A stretch of 64,000 nt of DNA from Cohnella faecalis. Its GTDB lineage: Bacteria; Bacillota; Bacilli; Paenibacillales; Paenibacillaceae. Below are positions 28,354-35,863 of the stretch, piece after piece. Location: assembly GCF_003570905.1 (NCBI RefSeq), contig NZ_QXJM01000029.1, forward strand, positions 62,001 to 126,000. The letters are read 5' to 3'. The notes under the pieces were generated by a model. That model ran no database searches. It saw only the letters and a program-made list of their open reading frames with translations, and was not told where the DNA came from. Position 1 is the first letter of the stretch. Every line of letters begins with the position of its first letter. Made by a program: the position numbers and the translations under genes.

Positions 28354-28378
28354 AGAAAAAGACCCTCGAAGGGTCAGA
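28354..28378 (-). terminator. First terminator downstream of the c-di-AMP aptamer
   Basis: A GACCC/GGGTC hairpin (28361-28375) is followed on the minus strand by TTTTTCTG. It lies just behind the aptamer and is the natural expression platform for an OFF switch. Confidence 0.75.
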
Positions 28379-28399
28379 AATATGCGGCCTGAATAAAAA

Positions 28400-28536
28400 G
28401 GCAACTATCGACCCATCCAAAGCCGACGAGGTTAGCTGACGGGCTCGGGATAGATGGTTCCCTACATTCCTCGCGGAATGATGCGCCCCTAACGATTGGT
28501 TCCCCCGCTTTCCGGATGAATCCGGAAACTAAGCTT
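28400..28536 (-). promoter_or_regulatory. c-di-AMP riboswitch (ydaO/yuaA type)
   Basis: On the minus strand the leader carries the signature segments of this aptamer class: a hairpin with TTTCCGGATTCATCCGGAAA, then AGCGGGGGAACCA, GGGGCGCATC, a variable stem, CCCGAGCCCGTCAGCTAACC, TCGTCGGC and GGATGGG. Recognition is by these conserved strings, compared from memory. In characterised cases, c-di-AMP binding promotes termination of osmolyte, K+ and wall-metabolism genes. Here it precedes kamA, with two terminator hairpins in between. Confidence 0.9.
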
Positions 28537-28542
28537 GTATTA

Positions 28543-28571
28543 ACTCTATTCTAATAATTCTAAAAAGTCAA
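28543..28571 (-). promoter_or_regulatory. Promoter of the riboswitch-kamA transcript
   Basis: TTGACT (28566-28571) and TAGAGT (28543-28548) on the minus strand, 17 bases apart. The expected transcript start lies directly before the aptamer. Confidence 0.6.
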
Positions 28572-28589
28572 ACTTACATTATGGAAAAA

Positions 28590-28637
28590 TGCCAAATAAC
28601 CGATGCTGCCTCGCAGCGGACAACATCGGTTATCGAG
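28590..28637 (-). terminator. Terminator of cotJABC
   Basis: ATAACCGATG (28596-28605) pairs with CATCGGTTAT (28624-28633) behind the cotJC stop. The T-rich tract on the minus strand is TTTGGCATTTTT. Confidence 0.7.
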
Positions 28638-28643
28638 GTGTAC

Positions 28644-29213
28644 TCAGTACACCTTCTTCTGCTCCCTGTCCGCTTTCAAAATCTCGACCGCTTCCTTGAA
28701 ACGGAAGGAATGGACGATCTCCCTCTCCCGGAGAAACTTGAGGCTGTCCTTAAGATCGACGTCGTCGGTAATGTCGATCAGCCATTGGTAAGTCGCGCGC
28801 GCCTTCTCCTCCGCTGCGATATCCTCGTACAAGTCGGCGATAGGATCGCCCTTCGTACCGATGTAGCTCGCCGTCCACGGCACTCCCGCCGCATTGTTGT
28901 AGAACATCCCGCCGTCGTGATTGACGAAGTTCGCGCCAAGACCCGCCGCTTCGAGCTGATCCGGCGTCGAGTCCTTCGTCAGCTTGTAGATCATCGTGGC
29001 GATCATCTCAAGATGGGCGAATTCCTCCGTGCCAATATCCGTAAGCAGTCCAATTACTCTGTCGGGTATGGAATAGCGCTGATTCAAATAGCGAAGCGCC
29101 GCCGAAAGCTCGCCGTCCGCCCCTCCGTATTGCTCGACCAGATATCGAGCCATCCTCGGATCGCATTTGCCCACGCGCACGGGATATTGCAGCTTTTTCT
29201 CATAAATCCACAT
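28644..29213 (-). CDS. cotJC: Spore coat protein CotJC (manganese catalase-like)
   Basis: A 189-residue ferritin-fold protein homologous to B. subtilis CotJC and to manganese catalases. Helices carry the di-metal ligands: ELSAALRYLNQRY, DIGTEEFAHLEMIATMIY, AAEEKARATYQWLID and REREIVHSFRFKEAVE. The central GGMFYNNAAGVPWTASYI matches the family. In B. subtilis the cotJ operon is made in the mother cell under sigma E and the proteins join the inner coat. Last gene of cotJA-cotJB-cotJC, 12 bases behind cotJB, followed by a terminator. Confidence 0.95.
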   Translation of the reverse strand: MWIYEKKLQYPVRVGKCDPRMARYLVEQYGGADGELSAALRYLNQRYSIPDRVIGLLTDIGTEEFAHLEMIATMIYKLTKDSTPDQLEAAGLGANFVNHDGGMFYNNAAGVPWTASYIGTKGDPIADLYEDIAAEEKARATYQWLIDITDDVDLKDSLKFLREREIVHSFRFKEAVEILKADREQKKVY

Positions 29214-29225
29214 GTTCGCCCCTCC

Positions 29226-29549
29226 TCATACTTGCCATGGCCATGGCGATTCGATCCATTGCCACGGATAGCGGGAAAAGCTGTGGCCGTATTGCATAAG
29301 CGGACCGTACTTCATCTCGAACGCATATGCAAGCTGCCCCCGAAGCTGGGCAAGCTGGTTAAACTGCTGGATCGACTGCATATCCGTTGGGTGGTTATCG
29401 AGATACAGCGTCAGCTCGACGAGCGCAAAATCGACTTTTTGCAGCTCTTCCAGTTCCTTGCGATACGCCTCGTTGCCGCGCTCCGGCTGCTTCTCCTCGG
29501 TCTTCTCCTCACGTTGGTCACGCAGCTCTCGAAATCTGCGCTCAACCAT
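29226..29549 (-). CDS. cotJB: Spore coat protein CotJB
   Basis: From ATG 29549 with AGAGGTGG upstream, 107 residues; the open frame extends to 29636 without a ribosome site. The conserved core LQKVDFALVELTLYLDNHPT, then MQSIQQFNQL, is typical of CotJB, and the C terminus is aromatic (YPWQWIESPWPW). The N-terminal 30 residues are charged. Required with CotJA and CotJC for assembly of this coat layer in B. subtilis. Overlaps cotJA by eight bases. Confidence 0.92.
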   Translation of the reverse strand: MVERRFRELRDQREEKTEEKQPERGNEAYRKELEELQKVDFALVELTLYLDNHPTDMQSIQQFNQLAQLRGQLAYAFEMKYGPLMQYGHSFSRYPWQWIESPWPWQV

Positions 29550-29778
29550 AAGAACCCACCTCTTTCGACTCCGAAGGCGGCGAATAGGGGCTGAATAACG
29601 GCGGCCATAACGTCCCTTTTCGAAGCGCTTCGTCAAGCGAAAATTGCGGCCAATTCATCGGCTGGAACGTAATGTACTGGTTCGGGGGCACGATATACCA
29701 CTTGATCAGAATCGGCGGGCATGGGTCCGTCGGACTTACGTATGGCCGATATTCTCGCCATTGTCCGTCATGCTGCTG
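29542..29778 (-). CDS. cotJA: Spore coat protein CotJA
   Basis: The best start is TTG 29778, eight bases after AAGGAGG, giving 78 residues; an ATG at 29820 in the same frame has no ribosome site. The product has the CotJA signature YRPYVSPTDPCPPILIKWY and IVPPNQYITFQPMNWPQFS, and the C-terminal ALRKGTLWPPLFSPY. First gene of the coat operon. No clear sigma E promoter could be fixed by eye in the short upstream region. Confidence 0.9.
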   Translation of the reverse strand, partial: QQHDGQWREYRPYVSPTDPCPPILIKWYIVPPNQYITFQPMNWPQFSLDEALRKGTLWPPLFSPYSPPSESKEVGSYG

Positions 29779-29867
29779 CAAGATGAATTCCTCCTTAAGT
29801 CGCCATGATAACGACCACATCTTTTAACATCCTATGAGGATCGCCTAGCATTCTTACCTCGCGAACG

Positions 29868-29898
29868 CAAAAAAACCGTTCCATATCGGAACGGTTCG
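29868..29898 (-). terminator. Terminator of the YtvI-type gene
   Basis: ACCGTTCC and GGAACGGT form a perfect stem with a five-base loop, and TTTTTTG follows on the minus strand. Confidence 0.85.
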
Positions 29899-29909
29899 CT
29901 TATGAAAGC

Positions 29910-30944
29910 TTATTGCAGCTTGATCTTGAAGTCTAGAAGTCCCGCTTTGCGGGCCGCCATGAAGACGATGACGACGATCGGACCGAGGAAAACGCCGATG
30001 ACGCCGACGAGCGCATATCCTACGTACAAGCTGATCAACGCGGACAAAGCTCCTATGCCGACAGCGTCTCCGAGAATTTTCGGCTCGATGATTCGGCGGA
30101 CGACCGTTATGACCAGGAAGAGCAGGATTAGACCGACCGCGGTGAAGATGTCTCCCGTTACGAACAAATACGCTGCCCACGGAACAAGTACCGACCCCGT
30201 CCCCAATACGGGCAATATATCCACAACGACGATCAACAGCGCGATGGCGAGCGGGTACCCGGTACCGATAATGAGCAAGCCCACGAATGAAATAATGTAC
30301 GTCACGACGCTAAGCAGCAATTGCGCTCTAAGAAACCCGAATACCGATTTTCTCAGCGAGGCGAGCACTTGGTCCATTTTCCCTCTCGATTCGTCCTCGA
30401 ACAATGACAGGAAAGACTCCTTCATCATCGGCAGACTCAGCGTGAACAAGTAGACGGCCACGAGGAACACGATCAGGAAAATAAAAAAGTCCGGAATGCC
30501 GCTTGCGAAGCTGCCTACGTACTTCACAATCGTTTGCGACAGGTTGGTGAGCGCTTCGGTCGCCTTGGACAGCCACCCCTCCAGTTGGCCGGGCACAGGG
30601 TCCGACCCGTCGCTGGAATAGGACTGAGCTTTCTCAAGCATATCCTTTATGTAGTCGTTGGCGTTCTTCAAATACGTCGGCACATTATCCATGAACGCTT
30701 TCAACTCGTTGACGACTTTCATTCCGATGAGCGACAGCAACCCAAGCAACATCACGGTGAACACCGTGCTCGATACGGTCGATGCCGCAAGCCGATTCAT
30801 GCGCAGCTTTTGCATCATTAGCTGCGTAAGCGGCTCAAGGAAGATCGCGACGACCAGGGCGAGCAGGAACGGCGCCCCGACCGTAAAGAGCAGGTAAAGA
30901 AACACGAGCACGAACGCCATCGTCAGAACGATGCGCATCGGCAT
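29910..30944 (-). CDS. AI-2E family membrane protein, YtvI-like sporulation permease
   Basis: A 344-residue protein with about eight membrane segments, from FVLVFLYLLFTVGAPFLLAL at the N terminus to YVGYALVGVIGVFLGPIVVI at the C terminus. A long extracytoplasmic helical loop (residues about 80-150) and the RIIEPKILGDAVGIGALSAL segment are characteristic of the family. In Bacillus, YtvI is a sporulation membrane protein; the transported substrate is not known. It stands 25 bases downstream of the CorC-type gene on the same strand. Confidence 0.82.
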   Translation of the reverse strand: MPMRIVLTMAFVLVFLYLLFTVGAPFLLALVVAIFLEPLTQLMMQKLRMNRLAASTVSSTVFTVMLLGLLSLIGMKVVNELKAFMDNVPTYLKNANDYIKDMLEKAQSYSSDGSDPVPGQLEGWLSKATEALTNLSQTIVKYVGSFASGIPDFFIFLIVFLVAVYLFTLSLPMMKESFLSLFEDESRGKMDQVLASLRKSVFGFLRAQLLLSVVTYIISFVGLLIIGTGYPLAIALLIVVVDILPVLGTGSVLVPWAAYLFVTGDIFTAVGLILLFLVITVVRRIIEPKILGDAVGIGALSALISLYVGYALVGVIGVFLGPIVVIVFMAARKAGLLDFKIKLQ

Positions 30945-30968
30945 GGTCTCACCTCTTTCGTTTACCGA

Positions 30969-32336
30969 TTATTCCGCTTTTGGCGAGACGACGGAAGCTT
31001 GCTCCGCCGCCGGCTCCGGCTTAGCCGCTTTTCTCCGATAAATATGAACCCGCTGAACGCGCAGACGTTCGGTTTGAACGATCTCGAACACGAAGCCGTG
31101 AGCTTCGACCTTCTGACCTTTTGCAATGTTCCCTTCGAGATGGTTGAACAGCCACCCCCCGATCGAATCGACTTCGTCGTCCTCGATTTCGAGTCCGAAC
31201 ATCGTATTCACGTCCTCGATGAGCATCCGCCCTTCGACCGACGTAACGTCGCCTTTCACGATTACGCTCGGAAGCTCGTCGTCGAACTCGTCGTGAATTT
31301 CGCCGACCAGCTCCTCCAGAATCGTCTCCGCCGTCAGCATCCCCGCCGTTCCGCCGTATTCGTCGATAACGATGGCCAGCTGCGATTTTTTGCGTTGCAT
31401 CAGCTTCAGCACTTTGCTAATCTCCATCGATTCCGGCACGCTGAGAATCGGACGCATAAACTCGGTCAGATCGTGCTCCTCGTCCGGATCGGCCGTCAGC
31501 AGGTCCGTAATGTGAATAAAGCCGATAATTTGATCCTTATCCTCCACGCCTACGGGATAACGGGTATGCTTCGTGGAATAGACCGTCTTCATGTTGTCCG
31601 CGAGCGTAGCGCCCGTGAACAGGCAATCCATGTCCGTCCTCGGCAGCATAACCTCGCGAGCGACGCGGTCGGCGAACTCGAAGACGTTGTCGAACAGCGT
31701 CATCTCGTCTTTGTCGATAATGCCGCTCTTCGCGCTTTCGTTCATCAGAATGCGAATTTCTTCCTCCGTATGCGCCGCATCGTGCTCTCCGACCGGCTCG
31801 ACGCCGACAAGCTTGAGCAGCCGGTTAGCCGTTCCGTTAAGCAGCCAGATGATAGGCAAAAACATACGATAAAACATAAGCAGCGGCCACGACAGCCACA
31901 TCGATACGCCGACCGAACGCTGAATGGCAAGCGATTTTGGCGCCAGCTCTCCCAGTACGATATGCAAGAACGTAATGAGGGAGAACGCCACGATATAAGC
32001 GATCGTATGGACGACCGTCGGATCGGTAATCCCGAACTTGTACAAGAGCGGCTGAACGATCAAATCCGAAATAGCCGGCTCTCCGACCCAGCCGAGACCG
32101 AGCGAAGCAAGCGTAATGCCAAGCTGCGTCGCCGACAAATAAGCGTCCAGCTTTTTATTGACCTTGAGCGCGTAACGGGCCAGCACTTTGCCTTCATTGC
32201 TGAGCTGAGTCAGCCTGGATTGCCGCACCCTCACGAGAGCGAATTCGGACGCTACGAAAAAACCGTTCAAAAAGACCAAAAATAAGACGATAAACACATT
32301 CCAAACGATTGAACCCCAATGAAATTCCGTCTCCAA
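30969..32336 (-). CDS. CNNM/CorC (HlyC) family membrane protein with CBS pair
   Basis: A 455-residue protein: DUF21/CNNM membrane domain (about residues 1-200: LFLVFLNGFFVASEFALVRV, LGLGWVGEPAIS, FLHIVLGELAPKSLAIQ), two CBS repeats (MLPRTDMDCLFTGATL, AIVIDEYGGTAGMLTAETIL) and a C-terminal CorC/HlyC domain (GWLFNHLEGNIAKGQ). The family includes Mg2+ efflux proteins such as B. subtilis MpfA/YhdP; the older name hemolysin is misleading. The last 20 residues are Ala/Glu-rich. Likely co-transcribed with the YtvI-type gene. Confidence 0.9.
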   Translation of the reverse strand: METEFHWGSIVWNVFIVLFLVFLNGFFVASEFALVRVRQSRLTQLSNEGKVLARYALKVNKKLDAYLSATQLGITLASLGLGWVGEPAISDLIVQPLLYKFGITDPTVVHTIAYIVAFSLITFLHIVLGELAPKSLAIQRSVGVSMWLSWPLLMFYRMFLPIIWLLNGTANRLLKLVGVEPVGEHDAAHTEEEIRILMNESAKSGIIDKDEMTLFDNVFEFADRVAREVMLPRTDMDCLFTGATLADNMKTVYSTKHTRYPVGVEDKDQIIGFIHITDLLTADPDEEHDLTEFMRPILSVPESMEISKVLKLMQRKKSQLAIVIDEYGGTAGMLTAETILEELVGEIHDEFDDELPSVIVKGDVTSVEGRMLIEDVNTMFGLEIEDDEVDSIGGWLFNHLEGNIAKGQKVEAHGFVFEIVQTERLRVQRVHIYRRKAAKPEPAAEQASVVSPKAE

Positions 32337-32405
32337 AACGACTGTGCTCCTCCTTTAACCTTCACACCGGCATAATGCTCTTCCATCCGTTGTTCTAGCT
32401 TAGCG

Positions 32406-33563
32406 TCACAACGCGGCTTTCCTCTGAAGAAAGTCGACGTCTTTGTAGTACATATCGGATACGAGCAAGTTGGGCCCGCAGCAAGCGGCTTCCGGGCAGT
32501 GGCAGTTGACGGCCTTCTGCATCGGATGAGCCTGCCACTTCGCGAATACGTCGTCCAAACGCTCCTCCTTCACATTGCCGAAAGGAGGGACGGCGGCAAA
32601 ATCCGTCACATAGACGTCTCCGCTGAACATGTTCACATTAACCCTGTTGCGCCCATCGGGATCGTTGCGAACCGTCAGATTCGGCTCCGACCTTAGACGC
32701 CGAACGAGGCTGCGTTCATCGGAATCGGCGCTGCATGCGAAAAAGGGCAGCGTGCCAAGCAGCATCCATACGTCTTTGTTGCGATGCTCCAGCAGCTCTT
32801 CGATAGCTTCCCTCATCTGTTCGCGGGTTACCCGGGGAAGATTCGCCGCGAAAGAGCTTGGATACATCGGATGAACTTCATGCCGCTGACAGCCCATTTC
32901 TACGATTAGCCGGTGAATATCGGTTATTCGGTTATACGTATGAAAGTTGATCATGGATTCAGCGGATACGAAAAGTCCTCCGTCCGACAGCTTTCGCGCG
33001 TTGTCCACCATTCGCTCGTAAAGCCGAGAAGAGGCGTTCCGGCTTACGGATCTGCCCGATCGGGCAAAACCTACGCGATGGAAATCTTCCGCTTCCGTAT
33101 AATTAAACGATATGTGCATAACGTCCAAAAAAGGAGCGATCAGCTCATATCGATCGTAGTCGAGGGTAATGTTCGAATTGAGCTGAGAACGGATTCCCCT
33201 CGAACGGGCGTACTTAAGCAGCGGAACGATGACTTCCTTCACCGTCTCCAGCCGGAAGGTCGGTTCTCCTCCCGTCAAGCTTATCGTTTCCAAATGCTCG
33301 ACTTCGTCGAGACGCCTCAAGATCAAGTCGAGAGGCATAAAAGGCGCTTCCGTCATCGTCAGACTGTCGCCCACGGCGCAATGCTCGCACCGCATGTTGC
33401 AAAGATGGGTAACCGTAAGCTCTACGCTGGTTAAGGCGTGACGCCCGAATCTTTGCAAGGAATGGATAGGATCCCAAGGATCGTTCGTCGGCGACAGCGG
33501 CTTCCAGCCGTCCGGAGCGGCGAAAGGCGCCCTAGCGACGGTCGGAAGGGGAATGGCATGCAT
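32406..33563 (-). CDS. yfkAB: YfkAB-type radical SAM/CxCxxxxC protein
   Basis: A 385-residue radical SAM protein with the cluster motif LCNMRCEHCAVG, ISLTGGEPTFRLE and SNITLDYDRY. A C-terminal cluster of Cys (NCHCPEAACCGPN) corresponds to the CxCxxxxC feature that names the family. AGGAG stands nine bases before ATG 33563. The substrate is unknown in B. subtilis as well. Single gene between the CorC-type and HD-GYP genes, all on the minus strand. Confidence 0.88.
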   Translation of the reverse strand: MHAIPLPTVARAPFAAPDGWKPLSPTNDPWDPIHSLQRFGRHALTSVELTVTHLCNMRCEHCAVGDSLTMTEAPFMPLDLILRRLDEVEHLETISLTGGEPTFRLETVKEVIVPLLKYARSRGIRSQLNSNITLDYDRYELIAPFLDVMHISFNYTEAEDFHRVGFARSGRSVSRNASSRLYERMVDNARKLSDGGLFVSAESMINFHTYNRITDIHRLIVEMGCQRHEVHPMYPSSFAANLPRVTREQMREAIEELLEHRNKDVWMLLGTLPFFACSADSDERSLVRRLRSEPNLTVRNDPDGRNRVNVNMFSGDVYVTDFAAVPPFGNVKEERLDDVFAKWQAHPMQKAVNCHCPEAACCGPNLLVSDMYYKDVDFLQRKAAL

Positions 33564-33706
33564 GCGTTAAAACTCCTGTCTCTCGTCTGAATTTACTGTT
33601 ATTGTACTGGCACGACACAACGAAAGCAAACGATTCGCTACAGAAAAAACAGGCCGCCGTCGGCAGAATGGCGTCTGCAAAGGGCAGCCCGACATACTCG
33701 CAACGA

Positions 33707-34822
33707 TCAAGCGGGAAGCGGATTCAAGTCGTGCCGCTCCATCTCGATCTCCGAAACGAGTACCGTCAAATGTTTGGACAAATCCATATCATAGGGCGCG
33801 CTTAGTGCGGCCCCTTCCTCGTCCGTCAAGATGCGAACAATCGGACGGTGTGCGCATGCCGAATTAATGTCTACGACGACAGCGCTTTGACCGGTGTTCA
33901 GCTTAACCGGAATGCCAATCGGATAGATCGCGACCTTATCCCGGAATTGGCTCAGCATCTGCGTGTCGTACAGCGTACCGCTGCCCGAATACAAGGCTTC
34001 CACGGCTTGATGCGGAAGCATCGCATCGCGATAGATCCGTCGGCTCGTCATCGCGTCATAGGAGTCGACGACTCCGATCCACTTGGCGTATTCGTGGATT
34101 TCATGGCCTCTTATTCCTCGCGGATAACCGCTGCCGTCCAATCTTTCATGGTGCTGATACGCGCAATGTGCGGCTACGAGCGGAATGTTGGGCTCGTCCT
34201 TCAACAAATAATAGCCGCGTTCGGTGTGCCGCTTCATTTCATCGAATTCATATTGGCTAAGCTTGCCCGGCTTCAATAGCACTTGCATCGAGATTTGCGT
34301 CTTTCCCACGTCGTGGAGCAGCGCGCCCATACCCAATTGTTCTAATTGATGGGTATCGTAGCCGTGCGCTATTCCGAGCAACGTCGTATAGACGCATACA
34401 TTCAAGGAATGCATGTACAAATAGTGATCGACGGTGTGCAAGTTCATGAGCATAATCATTGCGTCCTTATTGCCGCTCAAATCGTCCATAATCATCCCCA
34501 TTACCTGCCGCATATTGCGGCCGATGTAAGGATACGTGACGGATTTGCGCCTTGCGGGTTGATCGACGAATTCACGGAATGTAGACTTGATCGCCGTCAA
34601 CGCCTTCCGTTGCGTTTCGTCAGAGAGGAGTTCCGGGACAACGATATCGTCGGTTAGTGAATCTTGAATGTACAAAAAGCTAATCCCGCATTCCGAAAGA
34701 CGCCGGATCAGTGTCGCAGTAAGCTCCGCTCCTTCGGCTAACAGCACGATGCCATCGTCAGAATAAATTTTCTTGGCTAGTTTCATTCCTGGTCGACTTA
34801 ACGATATCGGCATCATGCGCAT
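33707..34822 (-). CDS. HD-GYP domain phosphodiesterase
   Basis: A 371-residue soluble protein predicted to hydrolyse c-di-GMP. The N-terminal 100 residues (GMKLAKKIYSDDGIVLLAEG) resemble the DUF3391-like region often found ahead of HD-GYP. The catalytic domain shows LHTVDHYLYMHSLNV, LLHDVGKTQIS (HD), HHERLDGSGYPRGI (HHE and GYP) and VVDSYDAMTSRR. The C-terminal 70 residues (VYDINSACAHRP-like, PIVRILTDEEG) match the tail of the HD-GYP protein at 40963. All metal ligands appear present. No receiver or membrane domain. Confidence 0.88.
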   Translation of the reverse strand: MRMMPISLSRPGMKLAKKIYSDDGIVLLAEGAELTATLIRRLSECGISFLYIQDSLTDDIVVPELLSDETQRKALTAIKSTFREFVDQPARRKSVTYPYIGRNMRQVMGMIMDDLSGNKDAMIMLMNLHTVDHYLYMHSLNVCVYTTLLGIAHGYDTHQLEQLGMGALLHDVGKTQISMQVLLKPGKLSQYEFDEMKRHTERGYYLLKDEPNIPLVAAHCAYQHHERLDGSGYPRGIRGHEIHEYAKWIGVVDSYDAMTSRRIYRDAMLPHQAVEALYSGSGTLYDTQMLSQFRDKVAIYPIGIPVKLNTGQSAVVVDINSACAHRPIVRILTDEEGAALSAPYDMDLSKHLTVLVSEIEMERHDLNPLPA

Positions 34823-34949
34823 TCGTCATGCTTCCCCCTTTCGCTCGGAAAATGGACAGACTGCCTCTCCTAATGTTAATGTAAGAGATTTTCAATGTTC
34901 TAGCAACTATTTCCATGAAATAATCCGACATAATCCGTCATTTATTTTG

Positions 34950-34980
34950 ACAAAAAAGAGCCCTTGCGGACTCTATTTCT
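34950..34980 (-). terminator. Terminator of uppP
   Basis: AGAG-CC and GG-CTCT arms around GCAA, followed on the minus strand by TTTTTTGTC, directly behind the uppP stop. Confidence 0.7.
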
Positions 34981-34981
34981 A

Positions 34982-35833
34982 TTATTTCATTATGAACAGC
35001 CAGAAAAACGCGGCCAACGCAAAACGGTACCATGCGAAATATTTGAGCTTGATCTTTTGAAGCACTTTGAGGAATGCGACGACAACGATCCACGCGACGA
35101 AGAAAGAGACGATAAAGCCGGTAACGAGAAAACCGATATCGATGTTGCCGGAACGGAACTGGTCGATGTTGCCGAGCAGCTCGTATCCCGTTGCTACGGT
35201 CATGATCGGAATTGCGATAAAGAACGAGAAGTCGGCGGACGCGCGGTAGCTCAAGCCCGTCAGCATCCCTCCCGCCATTGTGGAGCCCGATCTGGAAAAG
35301 CCCGGCCATAGCGCGGATACGCACTGAATAAGTCCGATAATAAAAGCTTGCTTATAAGAAATATCGTCCATCGTCTCCGCCGTCCGTTTGATCTTGCCGG
35401 AATCGTACAGCGCTTCCGATATCCACATATAAATACCGCCAACTACCAACGCCCACAAGACCGGAGCCGCATTGAACGCATCTCCTTTGATCATGTCCTT
35501 AAACAGATAGGCCGCCGCCAATGGGGGCACGATTCCGAGCGCTACGTGCAGAAGGTTGAGCCGTTTTTTCGGGAACGCGCTGACCGACAGCCCCGTCGCG
35601 GATTCCGGGCGGCCGAAGCCAAATACTTGCGCGATCTTCCGGCGATAGACGAGTGCGATGGCGAGAATGGCGGCGAATTGAATGACGATTTCGAATGTTT
35701 TAAGCTGTTCCGGCACTTCTTCGTAACCGAGAAGCTTGTTAGTCAAGATCATATGCCCCGTTGACGAAACAGGCAAAAACTCTGTCAAGCCTTCAACGAT
35801 ACCTAGAATAATCGAATCGAACCAATGCAGCAT
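34982..35833 (-). CDS. uppP: Undecaprenyl-diphosphatase
   Basis: A 283-residue membrane enzyme of the BacA/UppP family that dephosphorylates undecaprenyl diphosphate and so recycles the lipid carrier for peptidoglycan synthesis; overexpression gives bacitracin resistance. The catalytic motifs are present: EGLTEFLPVSSTGHMILTN near the N terminus and PGFSRSGSTMAGGML in the middle. Six or more membrane segments follow the usual layout. Preceded by the YunD-type gene on the same strand and followed by a terminator. Confidence 0.95.
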   Translation of the reverse strand: MLHWFDSIILGIVEGLTEFLPVSSTGHMILTNKLLGYEEVPEQLKTFEIVIQFAAILAIALVYRRKIAQVFGFGRPESATGLSVSAFPKKRLNLLHVALGIVPPLAAAYLFKDMIKGDAFNAAPVLWALVVGGIYMWISEALYDSGKIKRTAETMDDISYKQAFIIGLIQCVSALWPGFSRSGSTMAGGMLTGLSYRASADFSFFIAIPIMTVATGYELLGNIDQFRSGNIDIGFLVTGFIVSFFVAWIVVVAFLKVLQKIKLKYFAWYRFALAAFFWLFIMK

Positions 35834-35863
35834 TTTCTTTCTTCACTCCCATAATTATATTTT

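Noticed and set aside
30999..32285. A 428-codon plus-strand frame opposite the CorC-type gene
   Set aside because: Antisense shadow; the minus-strand gene has clear CNNM, CBS and CorC domains.
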